Origin: JAWVZH01 sp033722295
GTDB taxonomy: Bacteria; Bacteroidota; Bacteroidia; Chitinophagales; Saprospiraceae
Assembly: GCA_033722295.1 (NCBI GenBank)
Contig: JAWVZH010000140.1
Coordinates: 1 to 7,085 of the forward strand
Length of the DNA stretch: 7,085 nt
Direction: 5' to 3'
Shown here one piece after another: positions 1 through 6,081 of the stretch (its first letter is position 1; the number at the start of each line of letters is the position of its first letter). The notes beneath the pieces are model-generated. The model made no database searches, had not been told where the DNA came from, and worked only from the letters and a program-made list of their open reading frames with translations. Position numbers and translations under genes: made by a program.

Positions 1-333
1 ACCAACTGCCCTAATGCCACCCATATCATGGCCAACTACGGCTACCGGATAATGAAAGCCGAGTGGGCCGACCAGGTTGGAAATAATTTTGCAGTTGAAT
101 TGCACATCACCGGTATCGATGATGGGCCGGGAGTCATACAGAGACTGACCAACGAGATCTCCAATAATCTCAATCTTGATATTCGCTCTTTCAGCATAGA
201 AGGCGTAGAGGGTTACTTCGAAGGAATTGTGAGTATTGTCGTCAAGAATAAAGACCAGCTTAAGCATGCCATTCATACCATTTCAAAAATAAATGGCATT
301 TCTACGGTGGTTAGACAAGAAAAAGCAAGCTAA
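1..333 (+). CDS. RelA/SpoT-family (p)ppGpp synthetase/hydrolase, C-terminal fragment (ACT domain)
   Basis: This is the 3' end of a long gene cut by the left window edge. The reading frame is open from base 1, so the ATG at 28 is internal and not the start. The fragment has about 110 residues. It begins with the 'TNCPNA' segment that in RSH proteins ends the zinc-finger/RIS region ahead of the ACT domain, then has a conserved-looking R...KAEW stretch, then a ~70-residue ACT domain ('GIDDGPGVIQRLT', 'LNLDIRSFSIEG', 'INGISTVVRQ'). Long RSH enzymes make and/or degrade (p)ppGpp in the cytoplasm, and the C-terminal part senses ribosome or amino-acid status. The catalytic domains lie outside the window, so whether this copy is synthetase, hydrolase or both cannot be judged. 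The stop TAA lies two bases before the Fur-type gene, suggesting co-transcription. The family call is secure; a relA versus spoT label is not justified. Confidence 0.93.
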   Translation, partial: TNCPNATHIMANYGYRIMKAEWADQVGNNFAVELHITGIDDGPGVIQRLTNEISNNLNLDIRSFSIEGVEGYFEGIVSIVVKNKDQLKHAIHTISKINGISTVVRQEKAS

Positions 334-335
334 TT

Positions 336-788
336 ATGGAAGCGAGCAGTACAAGTCTACTGGATGAGGTCAAAACCATCTTCAAGGATCACCTTGAATC
401 GAACAATTATAGAAAAACCCCTGAACGATTTGCCATCCTGGAGGAAATATACAGCAGAGACGATCATTTCGATGCCGAAAAACTGTATGTCGATATGAAG
501 TCCAGGGATTATCATGTCAGCAGGGCAACGGTCTATAACACCCTCGAACTCCTGGTTTCATGTGATCTTGTGGCCAGGCACCAGTTCGGGAAGAATCTGA
601 CCCAATATGAAAAATCTCATGGCTCGAAACAGCATGATCACCTGATCTGTGTTAAATGTGGCAAGGTGCTGGAGTTTTGTGACCCACGGATCCAGCAGAT
701 CAAGGACTCAGCAGAAAAGCTCCTGTCATTCAAGGTCCTCGATCACTCACTCAATCTTTACGGCCAATGCAGCCCTTCTTGCGAATAG
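336..788 (+). CDS. Fur-family transcriptional repressor
   Basis: A 150-residue protein of normal Fur-family length, presumably a cytoplasmic metal-dependent DNA-binding dimer. The N-terminal winged-helix domain (about residues 10-90) has 'RKTPERFAIL' (26-35), H44 before 'DAEKLY', and the recognition-helix signature 'SRATVYNTLELL' (62-73). The C-terminal dimerisation domain has 'HDHLICVKCGKVLEF' (100-114) and 'HSLNLYGQC' (137-145). C105/C108 and C145/C149 fit a structural Cys4 zinc site, although the second pair is CxxxC. H44, E92, H100, H102 and E113 align by eye with the H33/E81/H88/H90/E101 site of E. coli Fur, while the H87 and E108 equivalents are Q99 and Q120. E92, rather than Asp, argues against a PerR-type peroxide sensor. 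The ATG is two bases after the RSH stop with no clear Shine-Dalgarno site, suggesting coupling. The metal sensed (Fe, Zn or Mn) is uncertain, so no gene symbol is given. Confidence 0.93.
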   Translation: MEASSTSLLDEVKTIFKDHLESNNYRKTPERFAILEEIYSRDDHFDAEKLYVDMKSRDYHVSRATVYNTLELLVSCDLVARHQFGKNLTQYEKSHGSKQHDHLICVKCGKVLEFCDPRIQQIKDSAEKLLSFKVLDHSLNLYGQCSPSCE

Positions 789-868
789 AAATAAATGTGT
801 AAAAACACTTCGCATTCCGCTTCAGAACTGCCAACATTGATATCTTTACATTTTAAATTTTAATATAT
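789..868 (+). promoter_or_regulatory. fur–purA intergenic region with a possible purA promoter
   Basis: This 80-base gap is the only sizeable break among the three plus-strand genes. TATCTTTA at 841-848 matches five of the six fixed positions of the Bacteroidota -7 box (TAnnTTTG). No proper TTG lies at the usual distance upstream; the nearest is TTC at 821-823 with a 17-base spacer. The last ~20 bases before the purA ATG are almost entirely A/T, a common arrangement at Bacteroidota start sites that lack Shine-Dalgarno sequences. purA may therefore have its own promoter in addition to read-through from the RSH/fur genes. The boxes are weak, so this is only a candidate. Confidence 0.25.
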
Positions 869-2137
869 ATGCCTGTAGATGTCTTGTTGGGTCTTCAGTG
901 GGGTGATGAAGGAAAGGGAAAGATCGTCGATTACCTCTCCGGATCCTATGATTGTATAGCCAGATTCCAGGGTGGACCTAATGCGGGACACACCATTATT
1001 ATTGGGGATAACAAATATGTTTTGCATACCATACCCTCAGGCGTTTTCCGCGAAAAGACCAGGAATATAATAGGTAATGGCGTTGTCATAGATCCCATAA
1101 CTCTTGTGAAGGAGATCAGGATGCTCGAAGGTGCCGGCATCGACATAAAGGATCGACTGAAGATCGCCAGAAAAGCACACTTGATCCTCCCCACTCACAG
1201 AGCTCTGGATGCCGCAAGCGAAAAAGCCAAGGGTAAGGAGAAGATAGGTTCGACCCTCCGCGGCATCGGTCCCACCTATATGGATAAGACAGGCAGAAAC
1301 GGACTCAGGATCGGTGATATTGAAGCAAGTGATTTTCGGTCGAGATATGAAAAATTATTTCAGAAGCATCAAACCCTGCTACAGATATATCCAAAGCTGG
1401 ACACGGACCTGAAGGAAGAAGAGGATAAGTGGTTCGAAGCCATCGATCATATAAAGACTTATGACTTTATCGATTGTGAATATTATATAAACAAGGAGAT
1501 CGATAAAGGTAAAAGCATATTGGCCGAAGGGGCCCAGGGATCGATGCTTGATATTGAGTATGGCACTTATCCTTATGTGACCTCTTCCAATACTATTACG
1601 GCTGGTGTATGTACGGGCCTGGGAATAGCACCAGGACATATAAAGGAAGTCATTGGTATTTCAAAAGCTTATTGTACCCGCGTGGGGTCCGGTCCATTCC
1701 CGACAGAACTTGAGGATGAGACTGGGGAACTACTTAGAAAGGAGGGCCAGGAATTTGGAGCTACGACAGGACGACCAAGACGATGTGGATGGCTGGATCT
1801 GATCCAATTGCAATATTCCATAATGCTCAATGGTGTTACACAGCTGGCGATCACAAAAGCAGATGTGCTCAACAGATTCGATAAAATAGGAATTGGCACT
1901 TCGTACAGTATTGGAGGGGCTTCATCTGAATATCTTCCTTTCGATCTTGAAGCGATCGACGATGTTAATTTCACCGAACTGGATGGATGGGGAGATCTCG
2001 CGGACGATATAAAGGTATATTCCGATCTGCCGAAACCATTGCACAGATACTGCGACTTCATTGAAGACTTCCTGTCTGTGAATATCTCTATGATCTCTGT
2101 AGGACCCGAGCGATCCAAACTGATCCTGAAGCCCTAG
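869..2137 (+). CDS. purA: Adenylosuccinate synthase
   Basis: A 422-residue protein, close to the ~430 usual for the family. PurA condenses IMP and L-aspartate at the cost of GTP to give adenylosuccinate, the first committed step from IMP to AMP, in the cytoplasm. The GTP-binding loop 'WGDEGKGK' is at residues 11-18 with the expected catalytic D13. 'GGPNAGHT' (35-42) supplies H41, at the same number as in E. coli. Also present are 'NIIGNGVVIDP', the IMP-binding 'STLRGIGPTY', 'AEGAQGSMLDIEYGTYPYVTSSN', 'TTGRPRRCGWLD' carrying the substrate-binding arginines, and the C-terminal 'ISVGPERSKLI'. The start is fixed because family members begin just a few residues before the P-loop-like motif. It lies downstream of the RSH and Fur-type genes; (p)ppGpp is a known inhibitor of this enzyme in E. 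coli. Its TAG stop overlaps the stop of the convergent methyltransferase-like gene within CTAG. Confidence 0.98.
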   Translation: MPVDVLLGLQWGDEGKGKIVDYLSGSYDCIARFQGGPNAGHTIIIGDNKYVLHTIPSGVFREKTRNIIGNGVVIDPITLVKEIRMLEGAGIDIKDRLKIARKAHLILPTHRALDAASEKAKGKEKIGSTLRGIGPTYMDKTGRNGLRIGDIEASDFRSRYEKLFQKHQTLLQIYPKLDTDLKEEEDKWFEAIDHIKTYDFIDCEYYINKEIDKGKSILAEGAQGSMLDIEYGTYPYVTSSNTITAGVCTGLGIAPGHIKEVIGISKAYCTRVGSGPFPTELEDETGELLRKEGQEFGATTGRPRRCGWLDLIQLQYSIMLNGVTQLAITKADVLNRFDKIGIGTSYSIGGASSEYLPFDLEAIDDVNFTELDGWGDLADDIKVYSDLPKPLHRYCDFIEDFLSVNISMISVGPERSKLILKP

Positions 2138-2799
2138 TCTATTTTATTAGGCCGGGCAATTATGATGTACTGAAAGGATAGCGAGGTGTCATCGGATCTT
2201 TCAATAATATAACCAGCCTGGATTAACTCAGCTTCAACCTCTCCCAGTGCCAGTCTGTCCGACTGTGGCGGACCGATAGGTGTATGTTTTTTCTTGAAGT
2301 CCACAATGAGGATCTTCCCTCCTTCCTTAAAGGCAGGTTTTATGCGTGAAAAATACTGCACCCTCCTGTCGATGTATGGATAGGTATTGGAGATGAAGAG
2401 ATAATCTATTTCAGCTTTTTCCAGATGAGGGTCGTCCGGCGCTGCCAGTCGCGCTTCAAAGTTCTCTTTTAGTGAATCCGGAAAAAATTGGATCTCTTCA
2501 CGCATCAGGGAGATCATGACACTGTCGATGTCGATGGCGATTACCCGGGCACCCTTTTTTAGAAACCTGTAGGCAAAATAACCACTCCCTGCTCCGAGGT
2601 CAGCAACGGTCTTCCCTCTTAATTCTCCAAACCTGGAGATCACATAATCCGGTTTCTGCCAAATATGTCGATCTTCTCCCTCGTAATTAATTTGATCAGA
2701 AGTGTCTATCTCAGGTGTCGTATGGTCAAACCTCGTTGGTCTGTCGTTGAGGCAAGCAAAACACACCAGCGAAAGGAAAATGACGACTGTCCACTTCAT
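2134..2799 (-). CDS. Class I SAM-dependent methyltransferase-fold protein with N-terminal export/lipoprotein-like signal
   Basis: A 221-residue protein. Residues 4-16 form a hydrophobic segment after 'MKW' and end in 'VCFAC', a poor but possible lipobox with C16 as the lipidation site; simple membrane anchoring or cleavage after A15 are alternatives. A linker of ~25 polar residues follows, then a Rossmann-type methyltransferase domain: motif I 'VADLGAGSGYF' (65-75), the acidic end of strand beta-2 'AIDID' (88-92), 'LFISNTYPYI' (134-143) in the motif IV region, and 'ILIVDFKKK' plus 'PIGPP' (163-178). Related bacterial proteins carry the same 'W.KP..VI' lead-in before motif I. The substrate is unknown. 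The next in-frame ATG lies beyond motif I, so the exported form is the best start. It is the last gene of the minus-strand cluster, nine bases after dacB, and converges on purA. The fold is clear; activity and location are inferred. Confidence 0.85.
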   Translation of the reverse strand: MKWTVVIFLSLVCFACLNDRPTRFDHTTPEIDTSDQINYEGEDRHIWQKPDYVISRFGELRGKTVADLGAGSGYFAYRFLKKGARVIAIDIDSVMISLMREEIQFFPDSLKENFEARLAAPDDPHLEKAEIDYLFISNTYPYIDRRVQYFSRIKPAFKEGGKILIVDFKKKHTPIGPPQSDRLALGEVEAELIQAGYIIERSDDTSLSFQYIIIARPNKID

Positions 2800-2808
2800 C
2801 TTTTAAAA

Positions 2809-4143
2809 CTAATAATTCCGACAAGCTTCCAGAAGCTCAGATATTTTTTTCTTTACCTCCCCAGTCTTGTAATGGGGACCATTATAAAGAGCGGCAAATA
2901 CTATGTGATCACCAAGGAGGCCGGCATATCCACGAACATTCTCCATGTATCCGCTTTTGACCTTGCAATTCTCTCCAGTCAGATAGGCCGAAAGAGAAGT
3001 ATCTTCAATCCTCGGCACCAATGCCCAGAAATCAGGTGTAGACTTTGATATACTTACCAGAGCACTCACGAACTGGCGGACTGTGATCCTGTTGAAGGGA
3101 GAAAGACCCGAGCCATCATATAAAGACAGGTCTCCTGAATTGGGGTAATTAACTTGAAGAAGTCCATTCAATTGCTCCAAAGACCTCTTATAGGTCATGG
3201 TATTTGTGATATATCTGAATATGGATTCAGTATATATATTATCACTTTTCAGTAGAGCCATGCGTATGATTTCCGCCAGGTTTGTAGAGTGTATGGCTCC
3301 CAGCTTAGCTTTGATATCTACCTCCTTTGAATAATTCACCCTGAGATCCCCAACCTGGATCCCCTGTGAGACAAGAGAGTTCACCAAATCCCTTCCGAAC
3401 GATCTGGGTGGTTCGGGAAGCGAGCCTTTGATCTGGAAGAATCCCTGCCCACGTGGCAATGACCCTCTAATGAATCTCAGTTTCTGGAAAGGCACACCGT
3501 AGATGTAAGCCTGATCACCACTTCCTTTTGGGCCAGTAATGAGTTCATTTATGTACCTGATATCGGCAGGGCCATCATGTTCGATCAATTTTGGTGCTCC
3601 TGAACCACTTAATTGAAACGTCAGTTGAGTCGCATTGTCTCGAAAATTGAGTGGCCAGGCTCCTGCTGCATAGTAGTTACCTATATCATGAAATGGCCAT
3701 GTAGGCGCAACCATATCCGTGCCCCAGCCTGAGGCGTCAATTACGATATCCCCCCTAATGCAATTTATGCCAGCCTTCAACACAAAGTTCAAGATCGATT
3801 TCATCACATCATCAGGATCTACATCAAAATGTCGAGATCCTAAAGTCGGATCTCCCCCTCCCCTGACAATGAGATCACCTTCAAGCTCTCCCGATTCATT
3901 GATCTTGCCCCGGTATCCAATTAAAGTTGTAAATCTATGATCACCGCCCAGTTCGGTATAGCCCAGATGGGTAATAAGTAATTTGATCGTCGAAGCAGGG
4001 ATCAATGGGTGATCTTCATTGATGTTCTTGATAAAAATCCCTTTGTCGACATCGTATGCAGAAAAAGAAAATAAATCCTGGGCAGTCACATGCGTAGGCA
4101 GGTTCAAAAGAAACAGAGATATGATCATCCAGATCCTTGACAT
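2809..4143 (-). CDS. dacB: D-alanyl-D-alanine carboxypeptidase/endopeptidase, PBP4 type (peptidase S13)
   Basis: A 444-residue low-molecular-mass penicillin-binding protein of class C. The N-terminus is a Sec signal peptide with hydrophobic residues 5-16 and a likely cut after A21 ('HVTA|Q'), so the enzyme should act in the periplasm, trimming stem peptides and/or cleaving D-Ala–meso-DAP cross-links. All three serine-penicillin-recognising motifs are visible: S51-T-I-K54 with the nucleophile serine, S300-D-N302, and K396-S-G398 (KSG rather than the KTG of E. coli PBP4). The 249 residues between the first two motifs match E. coli PBP4 (S62 to S306), so the extra domains II and III inserted there should be present. 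Other family landmarks are 'LIVRGGGDPTLGSR' (91-104), 'YDGSGLSPFNRIT' (342-354) and 'GYAGLL' (405-410). It lies 11 bases after the upstream hydrolase gene. AAGGA is directly against the ATG, too close to be a normal Shine-Dalgarno site. Confidence 0.95.
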   Translation of the reverse strand: MSRIWMIISLFLLNLPTHVTAQDLFSFSAYDVDKGIFIKNINEDHPLIPASTIKLLITHLGYTELGGDHRFTTLIGYRGKINESGELEGDLIVRGGGDPTLGSRHFDVDPDDVMKSILNFVLKAGINCIRGDIVIDASGWGTDMVAPTWPFHDIGNYYAAGAWPLNFRDNATQLTFQLSGSGAPKLIEHDGPADIRYINELITGPKGSGDQAYIYGVPFQKLRFIRGSLPRGQGFFQIKGSLPEPPRSFGRDLVNSLVSQGIQVGDLRVNYSKEVDIKAKLGAIHSTNLAEIIRMALLKSDNIYTESIFRYITNTMTYKRSLEQLNGLLQVNYPNSGDLSLYDGSGLSPFNRITVRQFVSALVSISKSTPDFWALVPRIEDTSLSAYLTGENCKVKSGYMENVRGYAGLLGDHIVFAALYNGPHYKTGEVKKKISELLEACRNY

Positions 4144-4154
4144 TCCTTGCTTGA

Positions 4155-5108
4155 CTATTCAATACCTATGTGAAAGAGAGCATCACCCTGGTGAATCACA
4201 GGAGCATTATTATGCCCTATAATGTACCCCTCACTCTTTGCTCTCACAATATACCTCCGATTTCCGAACGGATCGCTCACTTCACCAAGTGGCTCACCTT
4301 TTACGACCTTTTTACCAGAACTTTTGAACCAGACAAACAATCCACTGTCAGCGGCTCTTATCCATGTTGTCCTTTTAAAAGATATGGTATCATGAAAGAC
4401 CGGACTCTTACCTTCGATCATCCCCTTACCTTCCATGACTCGCCTCATCCCCTGTAGACCGATCTCTATTGAGTGTCCATCAAATCTCAGAGCTTCACCC
4501 CCTTCGTAGACAGCTATCGGCACATTATTCTCCTTTGCATGTTTTCTTAAAGATCCCCTGATAACTCCTTTTTCCATAACAAACGGGGCTGCAAACATCC
4601 TGGCGATCTCCTCCGCACCCTTATCGTTTTTAGTGTATCTGATCTGCGGATAATTATATCTGGGTCCACCACCAGTGTGGTAATCCAGACCAAAGTCTAC
4701 ATGCGGTAAAACCTTTTTAGAAAAAGTCTTTGCCACACGTGAGGCAAGCGATCCGCGCATGCTGCCCGGGAAGCTACGGTTCACGTCCTTGCCATCGGGA
4801 ACTTCCCTGGAAAAATTAAGAAAGCCATATATATTCAAGATGGGTATTGCAATGACAGCGCCCGCCTTGATATTGTTGAACATGCCATCCCGTATCGCCC
4901 GCTTGACGATCTCCACACCATTGATCTCATCACCATGCAATCCTCCCATCACCAGCATCACCGGGCCAGGTTCGTCCCCTCTATAAACATGCAGATAAAT
5001 GAAAATACGCGTACTGGACGGAAGTCTGCCGATATTAAGTCGGATCACTGCCTGTTGACCTGGTCTTATGTGTTCATCGTTTATTATTAGATCATCTTTT
5101 ACCGTCAT
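4155..5108 (-). CDS. Succinylglutamate desuccinylase/aspartoacylase-family zinc hydrolase (M14-like)
   Basis: A 317-residue protein without a signal peptide, so probably cytoplasmic. The zinc site is visible: 'GGLHGDEINGVEI' supplies H58 and E61 (HxxE), and 'LDYHTGG' supplies the third ligand H144. 'DGKDVNRSFPG' (105-115) holds the substrate-binding Asn-Arg pair, and 'VYEGGE' (200-205) contains the likely general base E202. The C-terminal ~65 residues (about 252-317, 'GLFVWFKSSGKKVVKGEPLG') resemble the beta-barrel, lipoyl-like end seen in many AstE/ASPA relatives. Characterised members hydrolyse N-acyl amino acids, releasing glutamate or aspartate; the M14 superfamily also includes carboxypeptidases that trim glutamate tails. 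True AstE would be expected among arginine-catabolism (ast) genes, which are not seen here. Its ATG overlaps the rimK stop as ATGA, so the two are probably translationally coupled. Whether it acts on a small metabolite or on RimK products is open. Confidence 0.92.
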   Translation of the reverse strand: MTVKDDLIINDEHIRPGQQAVIRLNIGRLPSSTRIFIYLHVYRGDEPGPVMLVMGGLHGDEINGVEIVKRAIRDGMFNNIKAGAVIAIPILNIYGFLNFSREVPDGKDVNRSFPGSMRGSLASRVAKTFSKKVLPHVDFGLDYHTGGGPRYNYPQIRYTKNDKGAEEIARMFAAPFVMEKGVIRGSLRKHAKENNVPIAVYEGGEALRFDGHSIEIGLQGMRRVMEGKGMIEGKSPVFHDTISFKRTTWIRAADSGLFVWFKSSGKKVVKGEPLGEVSDPFGNRRYIVRAKSEGYIIGHNNAPVIHQGDALFHIGIE

Positions 5109-5989
5109 TTCCTCTGTCTGACTTTTCGTTCCACCAATTGAAGGATCTTATTCGAGATATCGATTCCCGTCGTAGTTTCAATTCCCTCCAGCCCGGGGGA
5201 AGCATTGGCCTCAAGTACCAACGGCCCCCTTTTGGATCTGAGGATATCTACACCCGCCACATCCAGGTCCAACACTCTCGTAACTCTTCTGGCTATAGCT
5301 TCTTCTTTACTCGTCAGTCTTACGGGAGTCGACCGGCCACCACGATGGAGATTGGATCGGAAATCGCCACCTGCAGACTTTCTACTCATGCTCGCCGCTA
5401 TCTGACCTCCAATCACAAGAACCCTTATATCCTCGCCACCAGCTTCGCCTATATACTCCTGGAGTAATGCCTTCTGTTTGAGTCTGTAAAAGCTCTCAAA
5501 GATCGACTTGGCTGTAGGCCTCGTTTCAGCTTTTACAACTCCTAATCCCTGTGTGCTCACGAGTAATTTGATCACCCATGGCACTGATCCAATGATGTCC
5601 AGAAGTCTATCTACAGATGACAAATTGTTGGTCATCGCCGACCTGGGAATATGTATCCCGTTAGAGGCCAAAATTTGGAGACAGCGCATCTTGTCTCTGG
5701 AATTCAACAGCGATGAACTCTTGAGTGTTGTAAATACACCGCTGCCCTCGAATTGACGGATCACCGCTGCCCCGTATTCAGTAGCTGAAGCTCCGATCCT
5801 GGGAATCACAGCATCCACATCATCCAATCGTTGACCGAAATACTCTACCACCAAATTATTCCTTTCGACATGGATATCCGCATACATGTGGTCAACCACT
5901 TTCACATCATGTCCTCTTCTGCGAGCGGCACGTACAATACTTTGGGTGGAATATAGTGCAGCATTTCTGGAGAGTATCACAATTTTCAT
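5105..5989 (-). CDS. rimK: RimK-type ATP-grasp L-glutamate ligase (ribosomal protein S6 modification type)
   Basis: A 294-residue protein close in length and sequence to E. coli RimK (300). RimK adds glutamates to the C-terminus of ribosomal protein S6 with ATP. The N-terminal domain starts 'MKIVILSRNAALYST', matching the known RimK start. The ATP-grasp core has 'NSRDKMRCLQIL' (96-107), K141 and 'STQGLGVV' (145-152), 'LLQEYI' (175-180), 'GEDIRVLVIGG' (185-195), the RimK signature 'GGDFRSNLHRGG' (207-218), 'LDVAGVDIL' (242-250) and the metal-binding 'LEANASPGLEGIETTTGIDI' (259-278). An in-frame ATG at 6076 would add 29 residues without RimK counterpart; I reject it in favour of 5989. This is the first gene of the minus-strand cluster, and its TGA overlaps the next ATG. 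The S6 target gene is not in the window. Other RimK-fold enzymes (LysX, MptN) act on other acceptors, but the 'DFRSNLHRGG' and 'SPGLEGIE' stretches favour true RimK. Confidence 0.95.
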   Translation of the reverse strand: MKIVILSRNAALYSTQSIVRAARRRGHDVKVVDHMYADIHVERNNLVVEYFGQRLDDVDAVIPRIGASATEYGAAVIRQFEGSGVFTTLKSSSLLNSRDKMRCLQILASNGIHIPRSAMTNNLSSVDRLLDIIGSVPWVIKLLVSTQGLGVVKAETRPTAKSIFESFYRLKQKALLQEYIGEAGGEDIRVLVIGGQIAASMSRKSAGGDFRSNLHRGGRSTPVRLTSKEEAIARRVTRVLDLDVAGVDILRSKRGPLVLEANASPGLEGIETTTGIDISNKILQLVERKVRQRK

Positions 5990-6081
5990 ATCAACGAGGT
6001 AAAGCGCAAGATACTGTATCGGCCTGATGACGTAAATATTTTTATCTATATTGTTTCCATCTGCCTCTAAAGACATATTTC
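5990..6081. promoter_or_regulatory. Divergent intergenic region between rimK operon and MFS transporter
   Basis: These 92 bases separate the divergent starts of rimK (ATG at 5989, minus) and the transporter (ATG at 6082, plus), so promoters for both are expected here. On the plus strand TATTTTTA at 6037-6044 matches five of the six fixed positions of the Bacteroidota -7 box, with CTG (6014-6016) 20 bases upstream as an imperfect -33 element. On the minus strand I see only poorer matches. A perfect inverted repeat GATAC-T-GTATC lies at 6010-6020, about 20 bases ahead of rimK. Neither start has an obvious Shine-Dalgarno site. The location is a firm inference from gene layout; the individual boxes are weak. 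Confidence 0.35.
6010..6020. repeat. Short perfect inverted repeat in the divergent promoter region
   Basis: GATAC, one central T, then GTATC: five-base arms with perfect dyad symmetry, located centrally in the rimK/transporter intergenic region. Its position would suit a regulator binding site acting on either gene, or a small hairpin in the rimK leader. Arms this short arise by chance often in a region of this size, so a function is only a possibility. Confidence 0.2.

Noticed and set aside
797..808. GTGT-AAAA-ACAC small hairpin after the Fur-type stop
   Set aside because: Only four base pairs, A/T-rich loop and no following T-run; too weak for a terminator or operator call.
649..840. 63-codon plus-strand open frame overlapping the end of the Fur-type gene
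   Set aside because: It reads the conserved zinc-binding part of the Fur-type gene in another frame; low-complexity translation with no motif.
1669..2118. 149-codon open frame antisense to purA
   Set aside because: It lies fully inside the strongly conserved purA gene on the opposite strand and its translation is serine-rich with no recognisable motif.
2131..2157. Possible bidirectional hairpin around the purA/methyltransferase stops (GCCC...GGGC and CCTA...TAGG pairings)
   Set aside because: The pairings need bulges or G-U pairs and no T-run follows on either strand, so it does not qualify as an intrinsic terminator.
2665..3048. 127-codon plus-strand open frame across the dacB/methyltransferase junction
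   Set aside because: It is antisense to two supported genes and shows no recognisable features.
5138..5756. Several plus-strand open frames antisense to rimK
   Set aside because: They overlap a well-supported gene and their translations show no domain; they are by-products of the coding sequence.
5990..6076. In-frame 29-residue N-terminal extension of rimK from an ATG at 6076
   Set aside because: RimK proteins begin with MKI-type sequence exactly as at 5989; the extension has no counterpart and would fill nearly all of the intergenic region where both divergent promoters are expected.
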